In this document: positions 1 through 11,660 of the stretch, in pieces
Numbering within the stretch: the stretch's first letter is position 1
Layout of the letters: the number at the start of each line of letters is the position of its first letter
NCBI GenBank assembly: GCA_907163375.1
Contig: CAJQUW010014310.1
Span: 124,001-188,000, forward strand
Length of the DNA: 64,000 bases
Direction: 5' to 3'
Source of the DNA: Prostheceraeus crozeri
Lineage: Eukaryota > Platyhelminthes > Polycladida > Euryleptidae
Made by a program: the position numbers and the translations under genes
Notes under the pieces: model-generated
The model's database searches: none
What the model was told of the DNA's origin: nothing
Seen by the model: the letters and a program-made list of their open reading frames with translations, nothing else

Positions 1-3000
1 CTGAACAGCTTGTAAAGGTTTCCACAGGTCGAACCAGCAAAACTCCCCAAAGTTTGGTCGAGGTTTATAATTTTAAGTGAAAAAGTAAAACACGCTTCAG
101 ACGGGCCTTCGGCGTCCTGAGCCTTCTATCGGTCGATGGTTACGGCCAAGATGCAACAGTGTGAAGTTTTATTCTGAGATGTGAGTTATGTTAAGAAGTG
201 TATTGGTTGTATGCGCGACTGTCTGTGTGATGTGTTATTCCTTTTGCTTCTGCTATTGTTGTGTCTCGAGTGCTGAACTTGTATAGACTATGGACTCTAT
301 GCAACTTGTATGGCCTCTCGAGTGCTTGAACTTGTAAAAGATTATATGCATCCACCAGACAGCTGGCAGCAGCTCACAATCACTATCTCACTTAACTGTA
401 TCTTACTTGCCCTCCCCCCTGGCGAATTTTTTGAATTTCTTTTGAACCAAGCACGCTATGGCCAGCAGATTACTAGTAGCTCACTTTTTACGTACTGAGC
501 AACTTCTGACAGAAGGATAGAAGGATTAAAATTTGAATGTTTGGAATATTTTGGCTTTTTCGGCATATATTCACTTCTAATCTACATTGCGGTACCAATT
601 CTTGATGAAATAAGTTGAGATTACATAAAGGATTCTTCCTATCAATATAAAGAAATTCACCAATGCAAAATCTTTGAATTTAAAATTATCTGCTTTTTAT
701 GTATGCATGTTTCAAATTTGAAATTCAAATTTCAACTATGATCTTTTATTATTTTTTGCACTTTTTAGTTCTGTATCTGATCAACCTTTTGAAATTTTTC
801 ATCATTTCTTTATAAAGAAATGCTTTTAGCCTCAGTGTCTCGATAAAAATCACCTAATTATGTTGTTTTTCACCTCCAGAAACTAGATACTAAAATGAGC
901 GATTTTGGTGATAGTTGAGTTGAACTAAAAAATTGAATTTGTCTGACCTTTGACCTCATCTAATACAATGATGCAATCTCAGAGCGATTGATAATCATCG
1001 TTTTATTGACTTCCTTGACCAGATCATTCAATTTTGTATGGCATTAGTTTACTAGTTTTTGTTGTCATTTACCATTTCAAATAGTGATCTTATGGAAATT
1101 GATTGAAATTGGCTTCTTTTGACCTTCACGTCAGCTCAGGGATGACCTCTTCAGAAATAAACTGATGCTGTTTTTCTGCATCCTCTTTAAATGCCTATTC
1201 GATTGATGTGTGGTTTGGAAAAATTACTGTAAAGTTAGGGAGATCAGCAGGGGCGAAATTCGTTCGGAAAAACACCCCAGTGCGACGAGGGTTAAAATCA
1301 ATTTTCCAAATATTTTGATATCGATTTAAGTAAGTAAACTAAGAATTTTCCACTGGGCCCCTAATGCCTCCGAGATTTAATTGTGACTAATTTTACATTC
1401 CTTCCGGAATGATCCATAAATTTACTCGTATCATCCTGTTTCTGCTATTTTGTTCTCATCTCTAAACAACTCAAGGAGGACTGCTTGATTTCAAAGGAAA
1501 TTGTTTTGCAGAACATTTCATTTTCACAAAATATTTTCATTGCGTGCATCAACTCAGAACATTCTTGTTGTTGTCACATCATCAAACAGAATGCTTAAAG
1601 CAGGTAAACAAGCTCAATGGTGATACGCAACTCAAGGAAAACAAGTTATATATCTCCATTCCAATATCAATAAAACAAAGGCCGATTTAGGAAATTTGAA
1701 AATGTTGTCTTGGTAGAAATGACATTGAAATGATTAATATCCTGTTTTTGATGAATCAGAAAATTGATTTCGATTTAATATCAAAATGTCACCATGTAGT
1801 TGTTGCTCGAGACGATACCACGAATTTTCATGCTCAACATTATCCGGAATAATGGGTGATTCATCCCACCTCCTTAAATGTTAAACCATTGCTTCGAATC
1901 TTATGAAATTCACGGTACAGCACATATTGTGCGTGAGCTTTGTAATGGCGGCAGTCATTGATGCAAACCTCTTATCTTCATACTACAAGTATAACTTTAA
2001 CGCTCCCTAGTCAGACTGGAACTAAAATGGGACTTAATGGTTTACAGAGTCAGGGTGTGGTTGATTCGGCATGCGTAGTGAATAGGTATTAGGCATTATA
2101 GTTGTGAAAGATGTCTGGCCATGCGTCATAAAGAAAATGTGAGACAGTTGCCATATTGAAATGAAGATCACAAAACTACATAGGGGAGGCGGGACTAATA
2201 TGGGCACTCTAATGGTTTTTCGGACTTCGTTTTACAGAAGTTATTGTTTTCGTCCCGGAACAGCTCACAGGGCAAGAAGAGGTGACATTAGGTGACATTC
2301 GAATGCGTCCATTTGGAGCATTTTGTACAAAAGCCAATAATCAGTGATTTATAGCTTACCACTGATAAATGATTTTTATCGGTGATAGCCACCGATAACA
2401 TACATGAATAGAAGATGAATAATACTTAATTGTTAGCAGATAAGAAGCGAAACGTCATAGTCAACAGACACGACTCCAGCGCTGTAATGGCGAACTTAAC
2501 TGATGCTAGTCACAGAGGCAAGTTAAGTGTTCGTGATAAGAACTTAAAAAGAAGAATTCATGTCAATTAGTTTGCTATCTGACTTTCTAGACTTAATTTG
2601 ATTACAATAGGCCTATCTATTCCTAACAAACTGAGTGCTTTGGCGCTTTGCATGAATCAATTCTCTTTCCATGAAATGAAAGATTATCCACTATCACTGC
2701 AGTCAAAATTTCTTTAATGGGTTAGTTTGACCTTGAGATTAGACTAACATTCTTCGTTGATTGCAAAACTCGCAAAAATCAGACATTTCAATGGTGATTC
2801 GTGTCAAAACTGACATTTTTAGCTGACTTGATACTTTAGCGTGTGATACTCAAGACAATAGAATTTCCTTTTCGTTATCCAGGTGATAAAAATCGCTAAA
2901 TATCTTCATATTCCCCATAATTCGTGCTTCACGCTACTATTATCAGCTAGCAATGTTCAGCATTTCTGTTCATCGTGCCGGGACAGTTTCATTTCGTATT

Positions 3001-3607
3001 TCAGTGATCTGCGTGCTTCTCGCATAAAACGTATTGTCGCCGCCCTATTGTGGGTGTTTTGGTGGAAAGAAAAAATGCAGTTTGACAATCTGACCGAAAT
3101 TCACAGATTGTCTGTAAATATTTCTATGATTGCAATCAATTTATGAAATTAAAACAGAAACCGACAAAAACTGAATCATATCATTAATGCCAATAATTAG
3201 AGCTAAATTATTGTTCCTGCTGATTTATTTACTAGACTGCAGGCAGCCGTTCGAAGACATTTGATTCATTCACTGTCAACCCTGTTTAAGCCCCCTGTAA
3301 TTCTCAGTCGTTCCCAAAACTGCAGCATCACACAAATGGCGTCCGCCTGTTCCAATGATGATTCCAACGGTTCCAGAATGGCTTTACAAGCTCGGTCATT
3401 TTGCCACCAGAAACAGCAAAAAACACAAAAACTTAAAGCATAAAACTTGAATGCTAGACATTTTCTTATAAAGTGGATATTTTGAGTATCATTTGGAAAA
3501 TGATTATAGATAGCTGATAAACGATGTGCATTGCCACATTAGTTGCGTTCGAGGATATTTGTTACCAAAGAGATAGAGGAAAAGAATCTTGCAGTTGTCC
3601 GCTTTTT
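1..3607. other. AT-rich stretch without a recognisable gene
   Basis: I find no protein I can recognise on either strand; open frames are short and lack splice context. A 23-base stretch at 1271-1294 (core ACACCCCAGTG, then CGAGGGTTA) recurs inverted at 60044-60066, so at least part of this region belongs to a dispersed repeat. A short frame at 3261-3443 is open on both strands and has no family resemblance. Confidence 0.5.
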
Positions 3608-3778
3608 CGTCCCCTCCTTGTCTGCTACATCGTTCCCTCCTTGGCCCATTCATCGTCCCCTGCGTGTCTGCTATATCGCTCCCATTTTTTGACCTATTCA
3701 CCGTCCCTTTCGTTCCCCCTTGTCTGCCATATCGCTCCCTCTTAGCCCATTCAGCGTCCCTTCGTCCCTTGTGTCCGA
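3608..3778. repeat. Minisatellite, about 3.5 imperfect units of 46-53 bp
   Basis: Units begin at 3608, 3654, 3702 and 3755. Each opens with CGTCCC, carries TTGTCTGC or a close variant followed by ATATCGCTCCC, and ends near GCCCATTCA. The pyrimidine-rich top strand makes overlapping open frames on both strands, which I treat as by-products of the repeat rather than genes. Confidence 0.75.
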
Positions 3779-6700
3779 TGTTTGTACCTTCTCCAACATA
3801 GCATTTGCCACCTTCAGTTTCCCCTTCAATCCTTTGCAAATGATATGAAAACGTACGTGCCTCCGTTTTCCTTGAAAAAACATGCAATACGTGTACAGAT
3901 GATTGATTAGTCATAGCACAATGTCCAATTTATCCACAATTGTGGTCACCTCTCCACTTACCTATACTAGAAAAAATCTTTAGCGCTTTGAAGGATGATC
4001 AGCACTCAATCTTCCTTGATATCTACAAACACAAGATATGCTCATCAACTTATTAATCCCAGCATATCTTACTCGACGACTGAGGAGGGAAGTAAATGCG
4101 GAAGGAAACACATTCGTCCCAAGATGATCCATAATTAGACTCCTAAAAGAGGACAGAATATCGCCCGATTAAGGGCCCATCAAAGGGGACGAGAGGGGAA
4201 GAACGGCACAATAATGCTTTTATTTCCTTTTTGTGCTGCCACGATATACAGGACAGTTTGAATACAGCTGCTGTGGAGGTATTTGAAAATGTATGTAATT
4301 TACGTGTGGTCTGTTACCTCATTAGTTGTAAAAAGTACAGAAGCGTGCATGCATGAAACTGCAGCAACTGCTCATCCAAATTAATAAATGAACCGCATAT
4401 ATGGTACAAGATAATCCGTGCATTGTTTGACTTGCATCATAAAACGGACAGTATTACTTATAACGCTATTATCAGTAGTGCTGTATGTACGAGCATGTTG
4501 TTATACTTCTTACAATGATGTACAAACCATGTGTTTTCTCAATAGTGTATAAGTGATTTAAAGTGATTAAGAGGATGCTTAATTTCTTGATAGTTGTTCA
4601 GAAATACACTTTTGATGTTCTCATAGTCAAATTTGATGAAATTTGGAATGATTGTCAGAAATACATAGAAATAAAAAACTCCAAAAAATTAGAGTCACAT
4701 CTGTCGCAGTTTTGGTGCAACATGAGCTCCAGGAGACCACCGGATAAAACATAGAGTTATGTAATTTGTGTATTTGGTATTGTGCTGTAAATGCACGCAA
4801 TAAGAAATGTGGTTAGTTGTGAAAAGTAGCAGCTAGTTTTGTATATTTAAACTACGTATACTTCGCAAATACATTAACACCCCGATGAAGCAACTCTCAC
4901 CCATGACGTCATCAACCAGGGGAAGAGCTGAAGGTAGTACTGCTAGCTACAAATAAATATCAAACGGAGGCCATTCTTGAGCGGCTAGCTGACTGTGCCA
5001 GAAGTTCCGGTTAAGGCGGAACTTGTTCCGTTTTAACAGCGTCTCAGAGCTGAAATTCGGTAATTTTTCTACTGAGTTTGGCTAATAATAAGGCGCTATT
5101 TCATGTACAGACCGTTTCATAAATCGCTGCGCAACGGAAAACTTAGAATTTTTTTTATTATTCTTATAAAAATGCAATTACAAAGTCGTTCAGTCGAAGC
5201 TTCCAACGTACGTTAATAATGTCGGTCTACTTAGTAGGTTTCTCAATATAGGATCCGAACCGCACACATGTATGTAACGAATCAATCAATGTTATTCAAT
5301 TACAAATTTACAATACTAGGAACTTTGCTTGGGATGTTTGTGAATTGTATGTATCAAATAAGTGGTCGCCTGCTTCTAATGGCCTGCTTCTATGGTCGCC
5401 CTCCTGTCAATCATTGCATTTGAGGGTATTCAATGACGACAAAATAGAATCTTGCCACGAAGTCGGCTAATGGCATCATGCGGTGTAACATGTGTGTGTG
5501 TGCTTCCTGTACATTTGAATTTCTCGATGAACTAAAAACCAGGAATGTAAGAATTGTCACAGTGGTCAATGATGATTCTTAAGTTTGCAAGAGAACGGAT
5601 GGGCCGATTTTTTATAACTTATAATCGTCCATAAGCCAATTAAATGACTGATTCAATGGCACCAAATTAGAAATTTGTATTTTGCGCAGTTCCCTTAGTG
5701 GACATCAGCAAGCAAAATGGAAAAAAATTAACTGTAAATCTACTGATCACAACTATGCGGAAATAATATAAAAAGTCTGCTAATTTAATTACCGTTTACA
5801 TGATATACAGTTTATTGACATTGAATTTCTCTTTTAATGAATAAAATGTTTAATATATTTGATCGTCAATTTTGTGATGAATTTCATCCGAGGCGCATCC
5901 TTTTTGTACATTCAACCAATCTTGACCGCCATTCATCATTAGATAACTGATGGATAGATTGAATGCTGTCAGTCAATTTTCATTGAAAAATTCAAATCGT
6001 CATCATGTTGAAATTCTCCGTCAAAAAAATCTTCACGAAAACGAAATTGTTTGCATGCATAGAATCATGAGTTTTAGGTTTCTTGACACTCTGTTTTAGG
6101 GCTATTGTATAAATATTTGTCCCACAAAGGCAAAGCCTAGGTATAGTTGACGTTGAAATTCATTGTCTGACTCTAATTTAGCAAACACTGGTGTCAGGCA
6201 AACTTTCAATTTTTACAGATCGTCTTGATCTACGGAGTTTAAGCGCATTTTAAGGATAATTTTATACCGGTACAACAAACTTGGCAAATGACCGGAATTA
6301 AAATGTTACAGTATCAGAAATTGGCATGCGTTGTAACAAAAAGGTGTGGATGCAAGTAAAAATGTTACGCAAAGATTATATGTTCTCTACTGCTATTACT
6401 TGCTATGGGTCGTCAATAAGGACAAAATACGGTAGAAAACGGTGTATTTCGACATATTGTTGAATATTTTCGCATATAATACCATCTTCAGCCATTTTTA
6501 ACCTTATTATGGATTTTTGTGTAGACATTTGTTCAACTATTTTAGACTTCATGCATACCTCCTTCAACTATGTGGAATGGAATTCGTCGATTTGTGACAA
6601 CCTTATGTATCATTTTAACCCCAAAATCCATGTGCTTTATTAGTGAAAGCAAGTCAGCAATCCTTGAAATGAGTCAGGAAAAAGGTAGAGCATCCATTCC

Positions 6701-6956
6701 CTCTTGCCCACATTGTTTATTACAGAGATATACATCAGACACGAATGCTGGACCCTAACAGGTTGTAAATGTTCTCTGTAATGTTGATAATGTCGATAGC
6801 TAATGAAGATTATTACAATATAAAATGACATCGGCATACAATATCATTAGTGACCATGCTAAATTCCGATCGCTGTACACTTTCGGTAACCTACAGTATG
6901 TGCAATGTACATTGAATACTTACAATAAAAATAGTTTTGCGTGCTTGATACGTGTA
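3779..6956. other. Intergenic AT-rich stretch
   Basis: No coding region, RNA gene or bounded repeat could be recognised here. The stretch ends at a TA dinucleotide (6955-6956) that abuts the terminal repeat of the mariner copy. Confidence 0.5.
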
Positions 6957-7655
6957 CGAGGGGTGATTGATAACTTCGCGGCCTGACATAGAAAGCTTAA
7001 AGCCAGGCCGTTATGCACATGTGGATTGATACAATTGAATGTGCTGACGGCGCATGACGAGTGATCAGTAGATCCGGTGAGTCCGACCAGTCTCTAGGAA
7101 GTTCAACAACAAAACTCCCTTTGAATCCCAAAAAATGGAGGCCATGACCTTTCCCGCGGACCTGGTGACCTTGGCTTTCCGAGGAGTTGGTGATCCTGGG
7201 TGCTTCCATTGTTTCGATTGTTCTTTCGACTCTGGCTGATAGTGGTGAACCCAAGTCTCATCCATCGTAATGAACCGGTCCATGAAATTTTCAGGATCTC
7301 TTACGAACAGCGCCAGGTTGTCCCTTGAGATGAGAAAGCGGGCTCGTTTGTTCTCTGGTGTGAGCAGTCGTGGCACCCATCGAGCGGAAACTTTATTCAT
7401 GCCAAGTTCATGATGGATGATGTTATGGACACGCTCTTGTGAAATCGTCAGTTCGAAGGCAATCTTTCGCTCGGTTGTACGGCGATCATCAAGAATAATC
7501 TTTTGAACATGATCGATCACATCTTCTGTGCTCACTGTCACTGGTTTTCCACAACGGGGATCATCTTCCAAGCTCTCTCTTCCTTGCTTGAATTCTGAAG
7601 CCCACTTCTTGACTGTGGTGTAGAACGGAGCTTTCTCACCAAGTGTTCCAGCCAT
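6957..7655 (-). mobile_element. Mariner element remnant, 3' end retained, internally deleted
   Basis: The 3' end of a mariner-family (Tc1/mariner superfamily) transposon. The right terminus starts at 6957 with CGAGGGGTGATTGATAACTT directly after a TA, the mariner target dinucleotide and a typical mariner-type terminal repeat. Between this end and about 7080 only some 120 bp remain where the last third of the transposase should be, so the element carries an internal deletion. I find no matching 5' inverted repeat above 7655, so the other end is lost. Such a copy cannot move by itself. Confidence 0.85.
7065..7655 (-). pseudogene. Mariner transposase fragment (two of three catalytic D)
   Basis: A 196-residue open frame matching the middle of a mariner transposase, normally about 340-350 residues. 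Landmarks in order: LGEKAPFYTTVKKW (end of the second helix-turn-helix), SLEDDPRCGKPVTV, the linker WVPRLLTP near residue 92, the first catalytic aspartate in TMDETWVHH, QSKQWKHPGSP, and the second aspartate in IFWDSKGVLLL. The third aspartate of the D,D34D triad and the C-terminus are missing. The N-terminal 40-50 residues including the first helix-turn-helix are also absent, so the ATG used here is only the first one inside the family sequence. Proteins of this family bind the terminal repeats and cut and paste at TA. This copy is inactive. Confidence 0.9.
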
Positions 7656-8300
7656 CGTAAGTTATTATTTTCATCAATTGTTCGGAAATCATATTGTTAA
7701 ATCAAAATTATGAAACATAAATTTCAAAAATATTTAGAGCAGCTGAAGCTGCCAGACAAACGAAATAATTATCCTGATCAGATATCCATAAATGATTCTT
7801 CTTCCGCTTCAACAACGCGTCGAATATTCTTTTTTTGCTTTTTTGTCGATTTCTTCAGGATGATGTAGTAAATTCAAATTCAAATTTTGGAGAATCAACA
7901 ATTCTTGGAAATATAGAACCCTTAGAGAAACTTTTTCGCATCCACAAAAAATTATTTTCCGAATGAACTTATTCAGTTATAATCACAGACTGTGTCCGTA
8001 AAGTGTATGTTTGCAATGATCGCTGAGGACTAGGCTATGTTGACATACCGACTGACCTGACATGAATTGAAGAAACTGTCGGGAAAGAAGCTCAGTCAAG
8101 GTCATGAAAACCATGTAAGATGGAATATGCCGGTACACCGAAAAGAATCCAAAGTGAAAGGAAATTAGATAAAACGATTATTACAATATTATTAAAATTG
8201 CTTCATTCGAACATGGTATCCCTACATTACATTAATTAATAAAATTTATTAATGTTAACAATTTTAAAAATGATTAAAATTTAAATCAATAAAATTAATT
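7656..8300. other. AT-rich spacer between mariner and Crypton-like elements
   Basis: No gene recognised. The last 100 bases before 8301 are nearly pure A/T with many TTAAT and AAATT runs, and the first repeat unit of the recombinase element begins directly after them. Confidence 0.5.
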
Positions 8301-8609
8301 AATAATGATAAGAGCGCTTGGTACTATTAGGTGAATAGGAGACAAATGTACCAAGCGCCCTCCTATATAAATTTTTTATAGTACATAGCGCCCTTAGGCA
8401 GTCATTTGATATCTATGACATTCCCAAACTTGTGGTTCTCTGAGGATATGGAGGGAGTGGTCATGTATTAAAAGGCACATTGGGCTCTCGGACTTTTTTT
8501 GTTTTTTTGGAGCGGGAGGAACATTTGAAATTGGGTCATCGAATATTTAATAAGGGCGTCTGGTACACCATTTTTTTCTCAATAGTTATGGAAAAAGGGC
8601 GCTCTGTAC
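8301..8609. repeat. Left subterminal repeat array (5 copies)
   Basis: Copies of the GTACCAAGCGCCCTTA motif lie at 8301-8324 (reverse), 8348-8366 (forward), 8381-8395 (forward), 8549-8566 (reverse) and 8592-8609 (reverse). Spacing is irregular and orientation mixed, unlike a simple tandem array. Such clusters near transposon ends are commonly binding sites for the element's own recombinase; that role is inferred here. Confidence 0.8.
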
Positions 8610-8845
8610 ATTTTTTCAAATTCGCTGTACGTCTAAGTATAAAGGCATATGAACGTCTGTACGACGATTCTTCCATATTTTCTGATCTCTAACCATGCAA
8701 GATAAAATTAGACTTCGAGAGTAGGAGGTGGATCATGTGACGTAATCATTTGCGCAACTAATGAGATCGCAGTCATTGAGAATGAGTTCTTGGAAGTAAA
8801 GTTATTCTAAGAATTGATAGCAAAGGCATTTATTCTTTCGAAGTC

Positions 8846-9139
8846 ATGACAGACAGTGATTTTTCGGACTGGGAAGGATTCATGACTCAGGTTGATACCT
8901 GGGAGCAGGATCAATCCATTATTGTGGACAAGTGTGACAATTTTGAGTGTTCGGTCGATGATGATCAACCTTGTCATTCCGCTGACGTCGTCGAGGAACA
9001 GTCCCTTGGGCGACAACAAATTCGACAGCCTTGTTACAAAACACGCTCTCAATTTCAAAGAAATAAAAGAATACGTTCAATTCCAATGTGTGTCTTGTGC
9101 AAGTCCAAAGTTAAGAAGATGCGAAATCACCTGAATTAG
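8846..9139 (+). CDS. N-terminal part of the Crypton-like protein, acidic with a zinc-finger start
   Basis: The frame opens with ATG in MTDSDFSDWEGF, is strongly acidic for about 40 residues, turns basic, and ends with CVLCKSKVKKMRNHL, the first half of a C2H2-like finger (C-x2-C followed by H). It stops at a TAG just after NHLN. The same reading frame resumes at 9191 as the recombinase, and another frame between 9121 and 9210 also reads sensibly (TTDLEIVRKYIIALEIH). The simplest view is one protein interrupted by a stop and small indels around 9137-9205, though a short intron is possible. The finger probably served DNA binding. Confidence 0.6.
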   Translation: MTDSDFSDWEGFMTQVDTWEQDQSIIVDKCDNFECSVDDDQPCHSADVVEEQSLGRQQIRQPCYKTRSQFQRNKRIRSIPMCVLCKSKVKKMRNHLN

Positions 9140-9190
9140 ACAAGAATTCACGTCGTACTACAGACCTAGAGATTGTAAGAAAGTATATCA

Positions 9191-10621
9191 TTGCTCTTGA
9201 GATTCACAAATAACAGAAGGCATGACCGTACTCATTCTATCATTCTTATTAAAGACCCTCAGTCTTTTGATCAATTCCCCGACCATTTGAAGAGTCAGGC
9301 CGAGCGACATTCGATGACAAGCACTCGAGCGAAAGATATAGTATCAAGTTTTATTGACCATAAAGTGAATTTGTTGCTTGCTTCGGGTGTGAATGAAGCA
9401 TCCGCAAAAAACAAATATTCAAAATATCTGAGAATATTTTTAGAAAATGTTTTTGCATCATCGAAAAACATGAAAAATGCACATGTCTTGTCATCAATTG
9501 TGAACAAATACTCGAAGAACTCAGCTTATAAGCCTATAACAATAGTTTTGTTCCTTGCACATTTGACAAATTTCGTCAAATTCGTGGAGAGCTATCACAA
9601 GTTCCATGATTTCTCCGTTACGCGTTGGTTCAGCATAATTCGAGAGGTAAAAATGGGATTTAATAAAAAAACACAGCGAATGAAAAAAGGTGAGCAAGAC
9701 AAAATGTTTGCTAAGGTTCCTTCTTCAAGTATACTTTCTCGTGTATTGATGAAATCTAAGGCAATGCTTTCAAATGAAAATGCGAAACTATCATTCAGGG
9801 CTCAAAAGGCACTAAATTTTCTGATTTTGCAAAGCAGATTGAACTGTAGGCCAGGACCGTTGCTATCTCTCGAAGCAAAACAGTTCCAAACTCTGCAAAA
9901 GAACGTCCCTGTTGTCTCAAAATCTCACGAAACCGATTACAAGTATAACGTCAGGATAATAGTACAAAAAGATCAAATCATCTGGATACGCAAATTACTT
10001 GAGAAGTATGAGGAACGCTATAAAAAGAAACCTGTGCTGATTTTTGGAAACTCCAAAGGTGATGTAGATACTGGTATATCCACGATGATTAATCAAACAG
10101 TAAGGCAATATATCCCATCTGCCGCTGGATATGACTTTTCACCTACAAGTATTAGAAAAGTTTGGGACAGTCTTATCGCAACCACAAAGAACGATATACC
10201 TACTGATATCATTGAAGCCCACTATGAGCAGACGGCTCATAGCGAGAAAACTGCCCAAGAGAATTACGTGAAAACTTCATCCAAGGACAATTTCATCAGA
10301 CTAACAGAGTTCTATACAAAGAAACTGGAAGGAGGAATCAATGAAGAAGATGGTTATTTGACAAATGATGAAACAGTTGAAACAGGTTCAAAAGCATTGA
10401 AAAAGAGTAAGATAGTGAAAGCTTCAGTTGTGCGTACTCGAAAACCGATATGCAGTAAAAAAGTTCGAGTTACTAAAACTGATAAACTCCCAACTAAAAA
10501 AAAGAATGCTAGAATGAACACGGTACCTGTTCCTGAACAGTGTAATGTCTCAAGCAGAGCCTTGCGTGTACGAAAGTGTAAAAAGAACGTTAGATATAAT
10601 GAGTCGGATGATGATGTGTGA
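9191..10621 (+). CDS. Tyrosine recombinase of a Crypton-like element
   Basis: A 476-codon open frame; no ATG lies at its beginning, so it is best read as the continuation of the upstream zinc-finger frame. It has an N-terminal helical SAM-like core-binding region (about residues 40-150) and a catalytic domain. The first catalytic arginine is in SRLNCRPGPLLSL (about residue 218), the second conserved box is FSPTSIRKVWDSL, and the C-terminal box HSEKTAQENY ends with the likely nucleophilic tyrosine. These match the box order of Crypton and other YR mobile elements. A lysine/arginine-rich tail of about 90 residues follows. The enzyme would cut and rejoin DNA through a 3'-phosphotyrosine link, probably at the repeated motif flanking the gene. 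The catalytic part shows no stop or frameshift, so this half is well preserved. Confidence 0.8.
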   Translation: MLLRFTNNRRHDRTHSIILIKDPQSFDQFPDHLKSQAERHSMTSTRAKDIVSSFIDHKVNLLLASGVNEASAKNKYSKYLRIFLENVFASSKNMKNAHVLSSIVNKYSKNSAYKPITIVLFLAHLTNFVKFVESYHKFHDFSVTRWFSIIREVKMGFNKKTQRMKKGEQDKMFAKVPSSSILSRVLMKSKAMLSNENAKLSFRAQKALNFLILQSRLNCRPGPLLSLEAKQFQTLQKNVPVVSKSHETDYKYNVRIIVQKDQIIWIRKLLEKYEERYKKKPVLIFGNSKGDVDTGISTMINQTVRQYIPSAAGYDFSPTSIRKVWDSLIATTKNDIPTDIIEAHYEQTAHSEKTAQENYVKTSSKDNFIRLTEFYTKKLEGGINEEDGYLTNDETVETGSKALKKSKIVKASVVRTRKPICSKKVRVTKTDKLPTKKKNARMNTVPVPEQCNVSSRALRVRKCKKNVRYNESDDDV

Positions 10622-11089
10622 AAGGACAATTCTTCATAATTTCTATAGGGTTGATTATATTTGTACACATATGTTGTGTTCTGTATTCATGTTTGTATAC
10701 AGCTTATTCAGTAATTTTGTAAAGTTATGAATATATGTTTAATATACAAAAATACAGATTCTTCGTTTTGATATCTTCATTGTGGGATTTCGAACTTCAA
10801 TTGCGTGAGTTAACATAGACAGAGCTAACAATATTTGTCGAACAAACATGTAGCAGTATATAATCTGAGTTTAAATATCTATATAAAATTCAAATGCAAT
10901 CCGGGTTTTTATTGGTGAAACAAATTCAAATATGAGGTGAGCTGCAGATTGTATAATCAAAAACAATGATGTGATGTCAAGCTGGAGAGTAGTCAAATTT
11001 AGATAGGTACCACAAGTCTGGATAAAGATAGGAACTACAAAGAAACCTGAATATTTTGATTCTTTAATAAAAAAATTTACGGCTTTTAT
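10622..11089. other. 3' flank of the recombinase gene inside the element
   Basis: AT-rich non-coding DNA between the recombinase stop and the right repeat array. No further open frame with family resemblance. Probably the 3' untranslated part of the element. Confidence 0.5.
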
Positions 11090-11439
11090 AATAAGGGCGC
11101 CTTGTACACTTCAAGCGTACCAGACGCCCTTATTATTTTTCATGCGTACTAAGCGCCCTTATTATTTTTTTATATGTACCAAGCGCCCTTATTATTTTTT
11201 TGAGTTTAAATTTTCAAATTCAAACTTGGCCCATGAAAGTGCATTAGAAATACCTAATAATATTATCACTTTGACTAAGACAGATTGTAACTTTCAAAAG
11301 TGCACCAAACGCCCTTTTCTCGCAACTATTGTACGAAGCGCCCTTTTTGTACCAAGCGCCCCGATTATTCTACCTTTTGTACAAAGAGCCCTTATTATTT
11401 TTTTTTGGTGTACAGAGGGCCCTTATCATTATAATAATG
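11090..11439. repeat. Right subterminal repeat array (9 copies)
   Basis: Copies start at 11090 (reverse), 11117, 11146, 11176, 11302, 11331, 11349, 11379 and 11410 (forward). The first two form a head-to-head pair around CTTCAAGC. The copies at 11117, 11146 and 11176 are spaced 29-30 bp, about three helical turns, and end in TTATTATTTTT. The outermost copy ends in CTTATCATTATAATAATG, mirroring the left terminus. Nine forward-biased copies here against five mixed copies on the left make the element asymmetric. Confidence 0.8.
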
Positions 11440-11474
11440 ATTACATTGAATGAATTAACGAACCTTGCTTATAC

Positions 11475-11660
11475 TTGGAAGCACATTAGGCCCGGAGCCT
11501 TTCTTCCATGTGGTCGAGTTACTATTTATCCCACTCCCATTCTTTTTGTGCTGAGTGTTTAGCAAGAATGCAGAGTGCACCTATTTTAATAGTCTTAGGC
11601 TTGAACCAAGGTCCCCGGACGCAGAGCGAACACTCTACCAAAAGGCCATGGCATCGGTAA
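11475..11660 (-). mobile_element. tRNA-derived SINE
   Basis: On the minus strand a tRNA-like head (11657 down to about 11597) carries an A box in TTGGTAGAGTGTTCG and a B box in CCTTGGTTCAAGCC, the internal RNA polymerase III promoter. It is followed by a non-tRNA body of about 110 bp. The would-be acceptor ends do not pair, so this is a SINE head and not a working tRNA gene. Confidence 0.65.

Larger units (their letters stand above)
8301..11439 (+). mobile_element. Crypton-like tyrosine-recombinase transposon with repeat arrays at both ends
   Basis: A 3.1 kb unit defined by a tyrosine recombinase gene (8846-10621) and, on both flanks, clustered copies of one motif near GTACCAAGCGCCCTTATTAT (5 left, 9 right). 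The outermost copies point in opposite directions: the left reads ATGATAAGAGCGCTTGGTAC and the right GTACAGAGGGCCCTTATCAT, so the element ends in short inverted repeats. No reverse transcriptase, RNase H or capsid-like frame lies inside, which favours a Crypton-type DNA element over a DIRS retroelement. The exact outer borders are inferred from where repeat similarity stops; I see no clear target duplication, as expected for insertion by a tyrosine recombinase. Confidence 0.7.

Noticed and set aside
3261-3443. Open frames on both strands
   Set aside because: Neither has a motif or splice borders; one is probably the mirror of chance.
3504-3914. Overlapping 60-136 codon frames
   Set aside because: They arise from the pyrimidine-rich minisatellite.
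8301-11439. DIRS retroelement instead of Crypton-like element
   Set aside because: No reverse transcriptase, RNase H or gag-like frame lies between the repeat arrays.
11597-11657. Possible tRNA gene on the minus strand
   Set aside because: A and B boxes are present but acceptor ends do not pair and a SINE body follows.
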